DNA from: JAEUMD01 sp036768475
Lineage (GTDB): Bacteria; Pseudomonadota; Alphaproteobacteria; Rhizobiales; Hyphomicrobiaceae
Assembly: GCA_036768475.1 (NCBI GenBank)
Contig: DAIPMW010000013.1
Span: 1 to 64,000 of the forward strand
DNA length: 64,000 nt
Direction of reading: 5' to 3'
The notes under the pieces are model-generated. The model saw nothing but the letters and a program-made list of their open reading frames with translations. It did no database searches and was not told the DNA's origin. Positions 44,248-53,794 of this stretch are shown here, in pieces. A program made the position numbers and the translations under genes. Position 1 is the first letter of the stretch; every line of letters starts with the position of its first letter.

Positions 44248-45790
44248 AGGTTACGGGAGCTGGGTTGAATAGGGTGAGCGTATTATGGAGCCGCCACTGC
44301 TCGGCCCATGTGCGCTTGCCGCTGGCAACGTCCAGCATCAGTTGAAACAGTTCCCAGCCTATATCCGCAATGGTAGCGTCACCGGTCGCAATAGGGCCCG
44401 CGTTGACGTCTATGAGATCGTGCCAGCGGCGTGCCAGATCGTTTCGCGTGGCCACCTTGATGACGGGAACTTGCGCAAGGCCGTAGGGCGTGCCGCGCCC
44501 CGTTGTGAAGACGTGGAGGTTGATTCCGGCGGCAAGTTGCAGCGTGCCGCAGATGAAATCGCTCGCGGGCGTTGCTGCGTAGAGCAGTCCTTTTGCTGTA
44601 GCGCGCTCGCCCGGAGGAACCACGCCTGAGATCGGTGCCGTACCCGACTTGATGATCGATCCCATCGCCTTTTCGACGATATTGGAGAGCCCACCCTTCT
44701 TGTTGCCGGGCGTGGTATTTGCACTCCGGTCGGCTTCGCCGCGCGCGAGATACCTGTCGTACCAGCGCATTTCCTTGATGAGTGCAAGCGCGACCTTCTC
44801 GTCGACTGCCCGTGCGGTCAACTGGTCGATGCCGTCGCGCACCTCGGTGGTTTCGGAGAACATGATCGTGGCCCCGGCCCGCACCAGCAGATCGGCCGCA
44901 AATCCGACCGCCGGATTGGCTGTGACGCCCGAAAAAGCATCGCTGCCGCCGCACTGCACGCCCACGACGAGATCCGACGCCGGGCACGTTTCCCGACGGC
45001 GCGCGTCAAGACGCTGCAGGTGCCCTTCCGCCGTCGTCATGATCGAGCGGATCATCGACTCGAAGCCGATGTTGGCTTCGTCTTGCAACGTCACTAAATC
45101 GTAGCCTCGCGACGGATCGTTCCCGCCAGCAGGGAGCAAACGGTCAGGCTGGAGCTTCTCGCAGCCGAGGCTGACAACCATCATGCCGCCGACAAGGTTC
45201 GGATTGCGGCTGATGTTGCGCAAGGTCCGGATCGGAATGGCGGCATCGGGTGCATCAATGGCAACGCCGCAGCCGTAGGTGTGTTCGAGCCCGACGAGGT
45301 CGTCGACATTGGGATAGCGTGGCAGCAATTCTGCCTTGATGCGCTTGACTGCATGCTCGACAACACCCGAGACACACTGAACTGTCGTGGTGATTGCCAG
45401 GATATTGCGCGTGCCGACCGAGCCATCTGGATTGCGGAAACCTTCGAAAGTATATCCTTCGAGCGGCGTCAATTCTGGCGGTTGGCGCGTTGCCATCGGC
45501 AGACTGTCGAGCTTCGGCGGCGCAGGCATGCACAGCTTGAACTCGTTGATCCAACTGCCCGCGGGAATGTCATCCAGCGCATAACCAATGGTGACGTTGT
45601 AGCGCGTCACCACTTTGCCTGCGGGAATGTCTTCGAGCGCAACCTTATGGCCTTGTGGTACATGCTCGACCAGCTTCAAACCGCAGGGGAACTGCGCACC
45701 GCTTCCGAGGCCGCCATCGTTGGCGACGATGGCAACGTTGTCGGCCGGATGCATCTTGATGTAGAGCGGCGCTGTGGCGGCCTCAGGCAT
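44246..45790 (-). CDS. garD: galactarate dehydratase
   Basis: 514 residues, UxaA/GarD family. The N-terminal SAF domain (about 1-95) has LEDIPAGKVVTRYNVTIGYA; the body has GYPNVDDLVGLEHTYGCGVA-like RYPNVDDLVGLEHTYGCG, VSLGCEKLQPD and GVQCGGSDAFSGVTANPAVG, the iron-site and substrate motifs. It dehydrates galactarate to 5-keto-4-deoxy-glucarate, the same product that GudD makes from glucarate. It is last of a four-gene catabolic operon. No clear ribosome binding site precedes the ATG. Confidence 0.9.
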   Translation of the reverse strand: MPEAATAPLYIKMHPADNVAIVANDGGLGSGAQFPCGLKLVEHVPQGHKVALEDIPAGKVVTRYNVTIGYALDDIPAGSWINEFKLCMPAPPKLDSLPMATRQPPELTPLEGYTFEGFRNPDGSVGTRNILAITTTVQCVSGVVEHAVKRIKAELLPRYPNVDDLVGLEHTYGCGVAIDAPDAAIPIRTLRNISRNPNLVGGMMVVSLGCEKLQPDRLLPAGGNDPSRGYDLVTLQDEANIGFESMIRSIMTTAEGHLQRLDARRRETCPASDLVVGVQCGGSDAFSGVTANPAVGFAADLLVRAGATIMFSETTEVRDGIDQLTARAVDEKVALALIKEMRWYDRYLARGEADRSANTTPGNKKGGLSNIVEKAMGSIIKSGTAPISGVVPPGERATAKGLLYAATPASDFICGTLQLAAGINLHVFTTGRGTPYGLAQVPVIKVATRNDLARRWHDLIDVNAGPIATGDATIADIGWELFQLMLDVASGKRTWAEQWRLHNTLTLFNPAPVT

Positions 45791-45828
45791 GACAATGCGA
45801 CTTTTCTTGAGCTGCGATCACGGCGGAA

Positions 45829-46722
45829 CTACCCGGCCTTGGAGGCGACCTCGAAGTTGGCGAGCTTTTCCAGCGCGCGAACCATGGCCGAATGATCCCA
45901 GCCCTTGCCGCCGTTCGCAGTGCAGGCATTGAAAAGTTCCTGCGCGGTTGCCGTGTTGGGCAATGCGACACCGATTTCACGCGCTGACGAGAGAGCGAGG
46001 TTGAGATCTTTTTGATGCAACTCGATGCGGAAGCCAGGGTCGAACGTGCGCTTGATCATGCGCTCGCCATGCACCTCCAAGATCTTCGAGGATGCAAAGC
46101 CGCCCATCAAGGCCGCACGCACTTTGGCAGGATCGGCGCCGGCCTTGGCTGCGAACAGCAATGCCTCGCTGACCGCCTCGATGTTGAGCGCGACGATGAT
46201 CTGGTTGGCGACCTTTGCCGTCTGACCATCGCCATTGCCGCCGACTAGGGTGATGTTCTTGCCCATTAGATCGAAGAGCGGCTTGACCTTCGCAAAAGTC
46301 TCCTCGGCGCCTCCGACCATGATCGACAGCGTCGCATTCTTGGCACCGACTTCACCGCCCGAGACGGGTGCATCGAGATAGTTGCAGTCCAGATCGTTGA
46401 TGCGCTTGGCAAACCGCTTGGTCGCGATCGGCGATATCGAACTCATGTCGACGACCACCTTGCCTTTGGAGAGCCCGGCCGCAACGCCGTGTTCGCCAAA
46501 AAGCACCTCCTCGACATGTGGTGTGTCGGGCACCATGAGAAAGATGATGTCTGCAGCGTCGGCTACGGCACGCGGACTCTTGCAGGCGATGCCGCCAGCC
46601 GATGTCAGTTCTGCCGGCACGCCTGACCGGCTGTGCAGGGCTACCGTATGACCACCCGCGACGAGATGACCGGCCATGGGCGCGCCCATGATGCCAAGAC
46701 CGATGAAGCCGAGCTTGCTCAT
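45829..46722 (-). CDS. garR: tartronate semialdehyde reductase (2-hydroxy-3-oxopropionate reductase)
   Basis: 297-residue beta-hydroxyacid dehydrogenase. It begins SKLGFIGLGIMGAPMAGHL (NAD(P) motif and family signature), then DAPVSGGEVGA and the catalytic lysine region NQIIVALNIEAVSEAL with K in GQTAKVANQ. It reduces tartronate semialdehyde to glycerate, the last step of the pathway. AGGAAG lies before the start. Confidence 0.93.
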   Translation of the reverse strand: MSKLGFIGLGIMGAPMAGHLVAGGHTVALHSRSGVPAELTSAGGIACKSPRAVADAADIIFLMVPDTPHVEEVLFGEHGVAAGLSKGKVVVDMSSISPIATKRFAKRINDLDCNYLDAPVSGGEVGAKNATLSIMVGGAEETFAKVKPLFDLMGKNITLVGGNGDGQTAKVANQIIVALNIEAVSEALLFAAKAGADPAKVRAALMGGFASSKILEVHGERMIKRTFDPGFRIELHQKDLNLALSSAREIGVALPNTATAQELFNACTANGGKGWDHSAMVRALEKLANFEVASKAG

Positions 46723-46767
46723 GTTGTGCTTCCTTCCTGCTGTTTGCTTGCGGTCGAGTGGCCGCCC

Positions 46768-47559
46768 TCAGTATCCCGCGCCGCCGCCCGCGGCCGTGAT
46801 CCCATCTCGCATCTTCGAGATCAAGCCCTGCGCTCCCGCAGCCATCAGCCGTGCATCAGAACCAATGGTGACCAGCTGGAAACCCTTCGCGATGCGCTTG
46901 AGCGCCGCTTCCGGCGTGCCGTTGTGGATGCAGGGCACGACGCCCTTTTCCTTGGCTTTCGCAAGGATCATCTCGATCGCTTCGGCCACTGGCGGATCGA
47001 CATCGTCGAACGTTGGGGTGCAGCCCAGCGACATCGAAAGATCGGCAGGTCCGATGTAGACGGCATCAAGTCCCTTCACGCTCAGGATTTCATCGAGATT
47101 GTCGAGCGCCTTGCGTGTCTCGATCATGGCCAGCGTGACAACGGTGTCGTTGGCATGCTGCGGGTAATCGGGTCCGCCGTAGAGCAGCGCGCGGATCGGC
47201 CCGAAACTGCGATTTCCCACCGGCGGATAGCGCGTTGCGGCGATGAAGCGCTCGGCGTCCTCGCGGCAGTTCACCATTGGGCAGATGACGCCATAGGCGC
47301 CGCCGTCCAGAACCTTCATGATGATGCCAGGCTCATTCCACGGCACGCGCGCGATAGGCATGGTGCCGGTCGTCGAGATCGCCGTGAACATGGCCACGGC
47401 CGATTGGTAGTCTGTCACGCCGTGCTGCAGGTCAACGGTAAGCGAGTCCCACCCCTGATGCGCCATAACCTCGGCCGAGAACGCGCTCGGGATGGCGAGC
47501 CAGCCATTCACGACCGCGCCGCCTGAGTTCCAGATTTTGCGGATCTTGTTTTCGCGCAT
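46768..47559 (-). CDS. garL: 5-keto-4-deoxy-D-glucarate aldolase (HpcH/HpaI family)
   Basis: 263-residue class II pyruvate aldolase. The HpaI features are GWLAIPSAFSAEVMAHQGWD, LTVDLQHGVTDYQ, RVPWNEPGIIMKVLDGGAYG, ICPMVNCREDAE and VYIGPADLSMSLG. Position in a glucarate/galactarate operon points to cleavage of 5-keto-4-deoxy-glucarate to pyruvate and tartronate semialdehyde. AAGGA precedes the ATG. The symbol garL is assigned by context; related HpaI aldolases are very similar. Confidence 0.82.
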   Translation of the reverse strand: MRENKIRKIWNSGGAVVNGWLAIPSAFSAEVMAHQGWDSLTVDLQHGVTDYQSAVAMFTAISTTGTMPIARVPWNEPGIIMKVLDGGAYGVICPMVNCREDAERFIAATRYPPVGNRSFGPIRALLYGGPDYPQHANDTVVTLAMIETRKALDNLDEILSVKGLDAVYIGPADLSMSLGCTPTFDDVDPPVAEAIEMILAKAKEKGVVPCIHNGTPEAALKRIAKGFQLVTIGSDARLMAAGAQGLISKMRDGITAAGGGAGY

Positions 47560-47593
47560 GTGGATTATCCTTGAAAAATGCTGACTGTTGAGG

Positions 47594-48925
47594 CTAACGC
47601 ATCAGGCACGGGCGCTTGTTGTCGAAATTCCAGTTGGGAATGAGGAATTGCATCGCAACGGAGTCGTCGCGCGCACCAAGACCATGTGATTTGTAAAGTT
47701 CGTTGGCCTTCTCAACCTCGGCCATATCGATCTCGACACCAAGGCCCGGTTTCTCAGGGACCTCAACGAGGCCGCCACGAATTTGCAGCGGATCCTTCGT
47801 CAAACGCTGCCCATCCTGCCAGATCCAGTGCGTGTCGATCGCCGTGATCTTGCCTGGGGCAGCAGCGGCCACGTGCGTAAACATCGCCAGCGAAATGTCG
47901 AAGTGGCTATTGGAGTGCGACCCCCAAGTCAGCCCCCACTCGTTGCATATCTGCGCGACCTGAACCGAGCCCTGCATGGTCCAGAAGTGAGGATCAGCCA
48001 GCGGAATGTCGACCGCATGCAGCTTGATCGCGTGTCCCAGCTCTCGCCAGTCGGTGGCGATCATGTTTGTGGCAGTGGGAAGCCCGGTAGCACGCCGAAA
48101 CTCGGCCATGATCTCGCGCGATGAATAGCCCTTCTCTGCACCGCACGGATCCTCGGCATAGGCCAGCACATGCGCGTTTGCCTTGCATAGCCGTATGGCC
48201 TCGTCGAGTAGCCAGCCGCCGTTGGGATCGAGCGTGATGCGGGCATCGGGAAAGCGTGCCTTCAGCGCGGTCGCCGCTTCCATCTCGCGCTCGCCTTCGA
48301 GAACGCCGCCCTTCAACTTGAAATCGTTGAAACCGTAGCGTTCGTAGGCTGCTTCGGCGAGGCGCACGACGCCATCTGGCGTCATTGCTGCTTCGTGGCG
48401 CAGGCGGCACCAGTCGTCCTTGGCGTCGGGCTCCCACGCGTATTCGAGCGACGTCTTGCTGCGGTCGCCGACGAAGAACAGGTAGCCCAGCATTTCAACA
48501 GCATCGCGCTGCTGTCCGTCGCCGAGCAGTGCGGCAACCGGAACGTCAAGATGCTGACCCAGCAGGTCCAGGAACGCTGCTTCGAGTGCGGTCACGGCAT
48601 GGATGGTGATCCTGAGGTCGAAGGTCTGCAGCCCGCGCCCGCCGGCGTCGCGATCCGCAAAGGTGCGGCGGACCTTGAGCAGCACATTCTTGTAGGCCCC
48701 GATAGGCTGGCCCACCACGAGGTCGCGCGCATCCTCCAGCGTCTTCCGGATGCCTTCCCCGCCCGGTACCTCGCCAACACCGCGATGCCCGGACGAATCC
48801 TCCATGATCACCAGGTTGCGGCTGAAGAACGGACCATGCGCGCCACTCAGGTTAAGCAACATGCTGTCACGGCCTGCGACAGGGATGACCGTCATCGCGG
48901 TGACAGTGGGCGACGGACTTGCCAT
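47594..48925 (-). CDS. gudD: glucarate dehydratase
   Basis: 443-residue enolase-superfamily enzyme. Visible motifs are FSRNLVIMEDSSGHRGVGEV, GFNDFKLKGGVLEGERE with the KxK-type base, ITLDPNGGW, AYAEDPCGAEKGYSSREI and SHSNSHFDISLAM with the catalytic histidine region. It dehydrates D-glucarate (and usually L-idarate). I took the ATG at 48925, which follows GGGAGG with nine bases between; a TTG three codons upstream is less likely. It leads the catabolic operon; a LacI-type operator lies 69 bases upstream. Confidence 0.93.
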   Translation of the reverse strand: MASPSPTVTAMTVIPVAGRDSMLLNLSGAHGPFFSRNLVIMEDSSGHRGVGEVPGGEGIRKTLEDARDLVVGQPIGAYKNVLLKVRRTFADRDAGGRGLQTFDLRITIHAVTALEAAFLDLLGQHLDVPVAALLGDGQQRDAVEMLGYLFFVGDRSKTSLEYAWEPDAKDDWCRLRHEAAMTPDGVVRLAEAAYERYGFNDFKLKGGVLEGEREMEAATALKARFPDARITLDPNGGWLLDEAIRLCKANAHVLAYAEDPCGAEKGYSSREIMAEFRRATGLPTATNMIATDWRELGHAIKLHAVDIPLADPHFWTMQGSVQVAQICNEWGLTWGSHSNSHFDISLAMFTHVAAAAPGKITAIDTHWIWQDGQRLTKDPLQIRGGLVEVPEKPGLGVEIDMAEVEKANELYKSHGLGARDDSVAMQFLIPNWNFDNKRPCLMR

Positions 48926-48993
48926 CGGTGGCAACCTCCCGAAGTATCTGGAATTATTGGAAAGACCGCTTGCAGCCTCTCGAATTTCTGATT

Positions 48994-49009
48994 ATGTTAG
49001 CGCTAACAT
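48994..49009. promoter_or_regulatory. LacI-family operator before gudD
   Basis: Perfect 16-base palindrome ATGTTAGCGCTAACAT with the central CG typical of LacI/GalR sites. It lies 69 bases upstream of gudD and 131 bases upstream of the divergent regulator gene. A near-identical site stands before tctC. Confidence 0.85.
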
Positions 49010-49139
49010 TTTGTCAAGTCAATGTGATTTGTGCATACATCTTGATGACTTAATGACCATTCTTCCGGAATTAGATCTGCGCTATTGTCGGCGTTGACAT
49101 CGTGCGGCACACTACGCGTGTATTCACAGTGAGGATTTC

Positions 49140-50210
49140 GTGTCCGAGGCATCGCGCACACCGATCAGCAAGAGGGAAGAGGCCAAACCAGCCACACGCA
49201 AACCAAGCGCCAGACGCGGCCTGGACAGCGTGACGCTAGAGGACGTCGCACGGTTGGCTGATGTCTCAACGATTACGGTGTCGCGTGCGCTCAACCACCC
49301 CGACAAGGTGGCAAAGTCTACGCTGGAGCTTGTCACCAGGGCGATTGAGCAGACCGGCTATGTGCCCAACATGCTGGCCGGCGGGCTTGCATCTCGCCGA
49401 AGCCGACTCATCGCCGCGCTGGTTCCGGCAATGACTAATTCCGTCTATGCCGAAACGATCCATTATTTCAGCGAGGCGCTGAAATCCTCTGGCTATCAGG
49501 TGATGCTAGGTGAATGCGGGTATACCGAGCAGAGTGAGCACGAAATCGTCACGACGGTTCTGAGCCGACGTCCCGACGGCATTCTGCTGACCGGCGTGAA
49601 GCACACGCTGGAGTGCCGACGGCAGATCATGGCGGCGCACATTCCGATCGTTGAAACATGGGATTTGACGACGACGCCACTCGACGTGGCCGTCGGGTTC
49701 TCGCATGAGCGCCTTGGCGAAGCGGTCGCCGATTATATTGTCTCCAAAGGATATACAAGGGTGGCCTCGCTGTGTGCCGATGACCGCCGCGCGCGATTGC
49801 GCGAGAAGATCATGCACGCGCAGCTCGAACGACGAGGTATTACCGATTTCACCTCCACCACCGTGCCGGCTCCTACCGACATCCGGCGTGGGCGCGATGG
49901 CATGAGCGATCTGCTCCGGAACGGCTTCGAGCGCGGGATCGTCGTATGCAGTTCCGATACGCTGGCCCACGGCGCCATGATTGAGTGTCAGTCGCGGGCG
50001 ATCGCCATTCCCGAACCCGTTGCGATCTTCGGCTTCGGTGATCAGAGCTTTGCCCCCGATACGTATCCCGCACTCTCGACGGTACGGATCGATCGGCCGG
50101 TCATGGGCCGCCTCGCCGCCGAGGCCCTGTTGAAGCGCATTAGTGGCGAGGCGCTCGACGACCCCGTCATTGATCTCGGCTTCGAGCTCATCGAGCGCGA
50201 GACCGGTTGA
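49140..50210 (+). CDS. LacI-family transcriptional regulator of the glucarate/galactarate cluster
   Basis: 356 residues. A 30-residue basic N-terminal extension precedes the helix-turn-helix (VTLEDVARLADVSTITVSRA, 31-50, then LNHPDKV with the hinge helix). The periplasmic-binding-like core follows with SRLIAALVPAMTNSVYAE. The GTG start has GAGG six bases upstream. It resembles GntR/GguR-type regulators of sugar acid use. Its own promoter region contains the perfect operator shared with gudD, so autoregulation is likely. Confidence 0.87.
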   Translation: MSEASRTPISKREEAKPATRKPSARRGLDSVTLEDVARLADVSTITVSRALNHPDKVAKSTLELVTRAIEQTGYVPNMLAGGLASRRSRLIAALVPAMTNSVYAETIHYFSEALKSSGYQVMLGECGYTEQSEHEIVTTVLSRRPDGILLTGVKHTLECRRQIMAAHIPIVETWDLTTTPLDVAVGFSHERLGEAVADYIVSKGYTRVASLCADDRRARLREKIMHAQLERRGITDFTSTTVPAPTDIRRGRDGMSDLLRNGFERGIVVCSSDTLAHGAMIECQSRAIAIPEPVAIFGFGDQSFAPDTYPALSTVRIDRPVMGRLAAEALLKRISGEALDDPVIDLGFELIERETG

Positions 50211-50456
50211 TCGACACAGGTGTGGCCGCTTTCATAAAACAGCAAACGTCAATTGCCCTTGAAGGCGTCGGTCGTCAGTGGTGCCGGCGCGGGGCGATAG
50301 CTGCAGACTTATTGTTCGAGCAAACCAGCTGAACATATTATATTTAAAATCAATGTATTATCACGGGGCAAACGCAACAGTGGGTGCGGTGTTCCGGCAA
50401 GAATTGCAGCATGCCGGCAAGATGCATTGACAATGCTACGGATGCTGTTACAAACA

Positions 50457-50472
50457 ATGACAGCGCTAACAT
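50457..50472. promoter_or_regulatory. LacI-family operator before tctC
   Basis: Sequence ATGACAGCGCTAACAT, matching the gudD operator at 14 of 16 positions, with the right half-site identical. It lies 157 bases upstream of tctC in a 418-base gap (50211-50628) that otherwise shows no feature I can support. Confidence 0.72.
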
Positions 50473-50628
50473 TTTTGGTCGATCGCGCGGTCAAAGGCAC
50501 GAGATCGGTGGCCCAAAGCAAGTCTTAGGCCTGATGCGCAGCAAACAAGAAAACGCGTGCGCTCACCCCGGTCTGAGCAATGGGGCAAGAGGACACCACA
50601 ATCACCATTTTTGGGAGGAGCCTGCTCC

Positions 50629-51666
50629 ATGAAACAGATGATCTATGTCGCCGGCGCTGCCGTTTGCGGCCTTCTCGTTGCAACCGCGACTGCCAATGCC
50701 GAAGCCAAGTTGCCGGACAATCTTCGTATCGTCATCGGCTCCAAGTCGACCGGCGGCGACACCTACCAGAACTCTGCGATTGTCGCCGACGCGCTTGCCC
50801 AGAAACTTGGCATCAATGCCAAGGTTGATGCCGTCGGCTCGAGCGCAGGCTTCAACATCCTGAGTCGGACGTCCGACGGCAGCGTCATCATGATCTTCCA
50901 TGACCAGGCCTACCTGGGACACCTCTACGGCAAGAAAGGCTACGAAAACCCATTCGAGGCCTACAAGATCGGCCCGACCATCGCTATCAACCCCGGCAAC
51001 GCTTTTCTCGCGCCGAAAAGCTCTCCTTACAATTCAATCGCAGAGATGATCGATGCAGCTTGCCAGGACAAGCGCATCCGCGTCGCCATCCAGCCCGGTG
51101 GCGTGTCTGAGATCGGATACTCGGCGCTGAAGAACGCAGTTAAGCTCAAGTGCCCGGGTAAGGAAGGCAACATGGCGCCCGTCAATACGGGTTCGCAGGC
51201 TGACAAGAACCAACTGCTATTCGACGGTCAAGCCGATCTCATCAACGGTTCGGTGCAGGCCAATGAGCAGTTTACGCGCCTGCCCGCCGATGACCAGAAA
51301 GCGATGAAGTTCCTGTGGCTCACAGCAAGGAAGGCGACCCTGGAGCAGGCCAACCCCGAGGGTATGGGCGGCACGACTCGCGAGCAGCTCGTCGCGTTCG
51401 CTGCACCCAACGCCATCGTCCAGCAGGACGAGACCAAACACTTCGTGTTCGATAAGGAATTCTTCTTTCTCTACAATAAGGACATGGATCCCGCGATCGT
51501 CGCCGATATCAACAAGGCGCTGACCGAGATCTTCGCCGAGGGCAAGATTCAGGAGACGCAAAAGAAGTCGTTCTTCATTCCCGACTTCAAGCCGTCCGCC
51601 GAGGCCGAAGCCTATCTGAAGGACAAGGCAGCGCAGATCGAGAAGGTCCTGAAGTCGATCAATTGA
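50629..51666 (+). CDS. tctC: tripartite tricarboxylate transporter substrate-binding protein TctC-like
   Basis: 345 residues with a Sec signal peptide (cleavage near TANA-EAKL) and the extracytoplasmic binding fold. It is more divergent from classical TctC than tctA is: SKSTGGDTYQNSAIVADAL and GSSAGFNIL replace the usual binding loops. GGGAGGAG precedes the ATG. In this regulon it presumably captures glucarate and galactarate. Confidence 0.8.
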   Translation: MKQMIYVAGAAVCGLLVATATANAEAKLPDNLRIVIGSKSTGGDTYQNSAIVADALAQKLGINAKVDAVGSSAGFNILSRTSDGSVIMIFHDQAYLGHLYGKKGYENPFEAYKIGPTIAINPGNAFLAPKSSPYNSIAEMIDAACQDKRIRVAIQPGGVSEIGYSALKNAVKLKCPGKEGNMAPVNTGSQADKNQLLFDGQADLINGSVQANEQFTRLPADDQKAMKFLWLTARKATLEQANPEGMGGTTREQLVAFAAPNAIVQQDETKHFVFDKEFFFLYNKDMDPAIVADINKALTEIFAEGKIQETQKKSFFIPDFKPSAEAEAYLKDKAAQIEKVLKSIN

Positions 51667-51783
51667 GGCCATCTATACCGAACACCTGAGGCAGATTGGC
51701 TGACGCCAATAGGGACGGCTCGGGCCCGCATCCGGCAATTGCGGGTCCGAGTCGGACAATCTCCCAATCGAGAGGTGCGTGTG

Positions 51784-52224
51784 ATGGACAGCCTCAAGTC
51801 CCTTCTCAAGGTGCAGATCGACTTCGATCAGTCGCATCTGTTCTTCCCGACGATCATCCACTGGCTGATCCTGTTTCTGCTGGCGATCATCGTCGTTGTG
51901 CGAGTGATACCCTTTGCATGCGATGTCGCGAACGGGAAGCGGGCGTTCGCCTTCGCGCCGGAAGGATTCGATCTCATCAGGTTTTTCGGCACGCTGGCCC
52001 TGACCATCGTCTACGTCCTGGCCATGGACTGGATCGGTTCACTGTTCCCCAATCGTGGTCTGGGCTTCCTGTTCGCCTCGATTGTTTATGTGTCGACGTT
52101 GGCGCTTCTATTCGTGCATGACCTCAATCGCCGCAAGCTCACCGCCATCCTGCTCAATGCCGTCGCTGCCCCGAGCATCGCCTGGTTCGTTCTTGCGAAG
52201 CTGTTCCGGATAACGCTGCCGTAG
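51784..52224 (+). CDS. tctB: tripartite tricarboxylate transporter small membrane subunit TctB-like
   Basis: 146 residues with four hydrophobic spans (HWLILFLLAIIVVVRVI; FGTLALTIVYVLAM; FLFASIVYVSTLALLFV; VAAPSIAWFVLAKLF), the TctB layout. ATG at 51784 follows GAGAGG. It lies between tctC and tctA with short gaps, as in other TTT systems. Confidence 0.82.
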   Translation: MDSLKSLLKVQIDFDQSHLFFPTIIHWLILFLLAIIVVVRVIPFACDVANGKRAFAFAPEGFDLIRFFGTLALTIVYVLAMDWIGSLFPNRGLGFLFASIVYVSTLALLFVHDLNRRKLTAILLNAVAAPSIAWFVLAKLFRITLP

Positions 52225-52246
52225 GCCCTAAGCGGAGTGCCGCGCT

Positions 52247-53758
52247 ATGGATTTTTTTGCGCCTCTCGACCTGTCGTTCTTCATGCTCAGCACGGTCGGA
52301 GTGTTCATCGGGATCATTTTCGGGGCGATCCCGGGGATGACGGCGACCATGGCGGTTGCGGTATGTCTGCCATTGACCTACTCGTTGGACCTCAATCACA
52401 GCCTTTCGCTTTTGCTCGGGCTTTACGTTGGTGGCATCTCCGGCGGCTTGGTGCCAGCCATCCTTCTCAATATCCCCGGCACGCCATCATCGATCACGAC
52501 AACGTTCGACGGCTACCCGATGACGCTGAAAGGCGAGGGCGAGCGGGCGCTAAAGATCGGCATCGTATCTTCGCTGTTCGGTGGGCTCATCAGCCTCCTC
52601 GTGCTGTTCCTGTTTGCGCCGATGCTGGCCGACTTCGCCATCAAGTTTTCCTACATTGAGAAGTTCCTGATCATCCTATTGGCGCTCACCATCATTGCCT
52701 CGCTTTCGCACAATATGCTGCTTGGAATTTTCAGCGGTGTGCTGGGCGTCTGGCTGAGCCTCATTGGCTCCTATGACGTCTCCTACGGCGGCAATGGTGA
52801 GACACGTCTCATGCTGCCGTTCATGGAAACCTATCTGCAGGAGGGCTTCTCCTTGCTTCCCGTCCTGATCGGACTGTTCGGCATCGCGACTGTGTTGGAA
52901 GAAGCCGAGAAGGGGGTGAGGACGGGCATCGGCTCGAAAAAGGTCGACATCGCCAAGGGCAAACCATTTTCATTCGGTATTTTTGCTCCTCAGAAGATCA
53001 ACGTCATCCGCTCAGGTCTGATCGGAACCTTCATTGGTATCCTACCGGGCGTGGGAGGCAGCGCCGCTTCCGTCCTCGCCTATAGCCAGGCGAAGAACTT
53101 CTCCAAGGACCCGTCACAATTGGGGAAGGGTGCCCCGGAGGGCGTTGTCGCATCGGAGTCCGCCAACAATGGTTTGACCGGCGGCGCGCTCGTCCCACTG
53201 CTTTCGCTCGGCATCCCGGGTGACAGCACCACAGCCGTCCTGATTGGCGCCTTCACGCTGCAGGGCATTCAGGTTGGACCGCTGTTCATCGGCGAAAACA
53301 TCGACACCTGGCATGCGATCGTGCTTGCCATGCTCATCGCAAATTTTGTGATGTTCGCGATCATGTTCTACGCGATCCGCTATATCGCCAAGGTCGTGAC
53401 CGTACCGAAGTACATTCTCTATCCGATCATCGTCATGATGTGCGTTGTCGGCTCCTACGCCATCAACTCCGGCGTCATGTTCGACGTGTGGACGATGATC
53501 CTGTTCGGCATCCTGGGATACCTAATTCCGAAATTCGGACTGGAAGTCGCGCCGCTGGTGATCGGCTTCATTCTGGGCCGGCAGGCTGAGATCTATTTCG
53601 TCAAGAGTCTGGAATCGTTTGGCACGCTATCGATCTTCTTCACCAAGAGTCCGATTGCAGTCGTACTGTGGATCCTGATCGTGATCTCGGTCGGCTACTC
53701 AATATACCAGGCCATGAAGCCATCGCCGAAAGCAGGACTTGTTGACAATTGCAGGTAA
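52247..53758 (+). CDS. tctA: tripartite tricarboxylate transporter large permease TctA
   Basis: 503 residues, about twelve membrane spans. The family motifs are FGAIPGMTATMAVAV, YVGGISGGLVPAILLNIPGTPSS (seen here as GGISGGLVPAILLNIPGTP), GVGGSAASVLAYSQAK and VPLLSLGIPGDSTTAVLIGA. It is the permease of the sugar-acid uptake system. It converges on trkH with 36 bases between. Confidence 0.93.
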   Translation: MDFFAPLDLSFFMLSTVGVFIGIIFGAIPGMTATMAVAVCLPLTYSLDLNHSLSLLLGLYVGGISGGLVPAILLNIPGTPSSITTTFDGYPMTLKGEGERALKIGIVSSLFGGLISLLVLFLFAPMLADFAIKFSYIEKFLIILLALTIIASLSHNMLLGIFSGVLGVWLSLIGSYDVSYGGNGETRLMLPFMETYLQEGFSLLPVLIGLFGIATVLEEAEKGVRTGIGSKKVDIAKGKPFSFGIFAPQKINVIRSGLIGTFIGILPGVGGSAASVLAYSQAKNFSKDPSQLGKGAPEGVVASESANNGLTGGALVPLLSLGIPGDSTTAVLIGAFTLQGIQVGPLFIGENIDTWHAIVLAMLIANFVMFAIMFYAIRYIAKVVTVPKYILYPIIVMMCVVGSYAINSGVMFDVWTMILFGILGYLIPKFGLEVAPLVIGFILGRQAEIYFVKSLESFGTLSIFFTKSPIAVVLWILIVISVGYSIYQAMKPSPKAGLVDNCR

Positions 53759-53794
53759 CTGCAAACTTTGGCTTCTCTTTGCATCTGTCACGGT

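Noticed and set aside
53759..53794. TGCAAA...TTTGCA pair between tctA and trkH as a terminator
   Set aside because: Only a 6-bp AT-rich stem with a 12-base loop and no T run.
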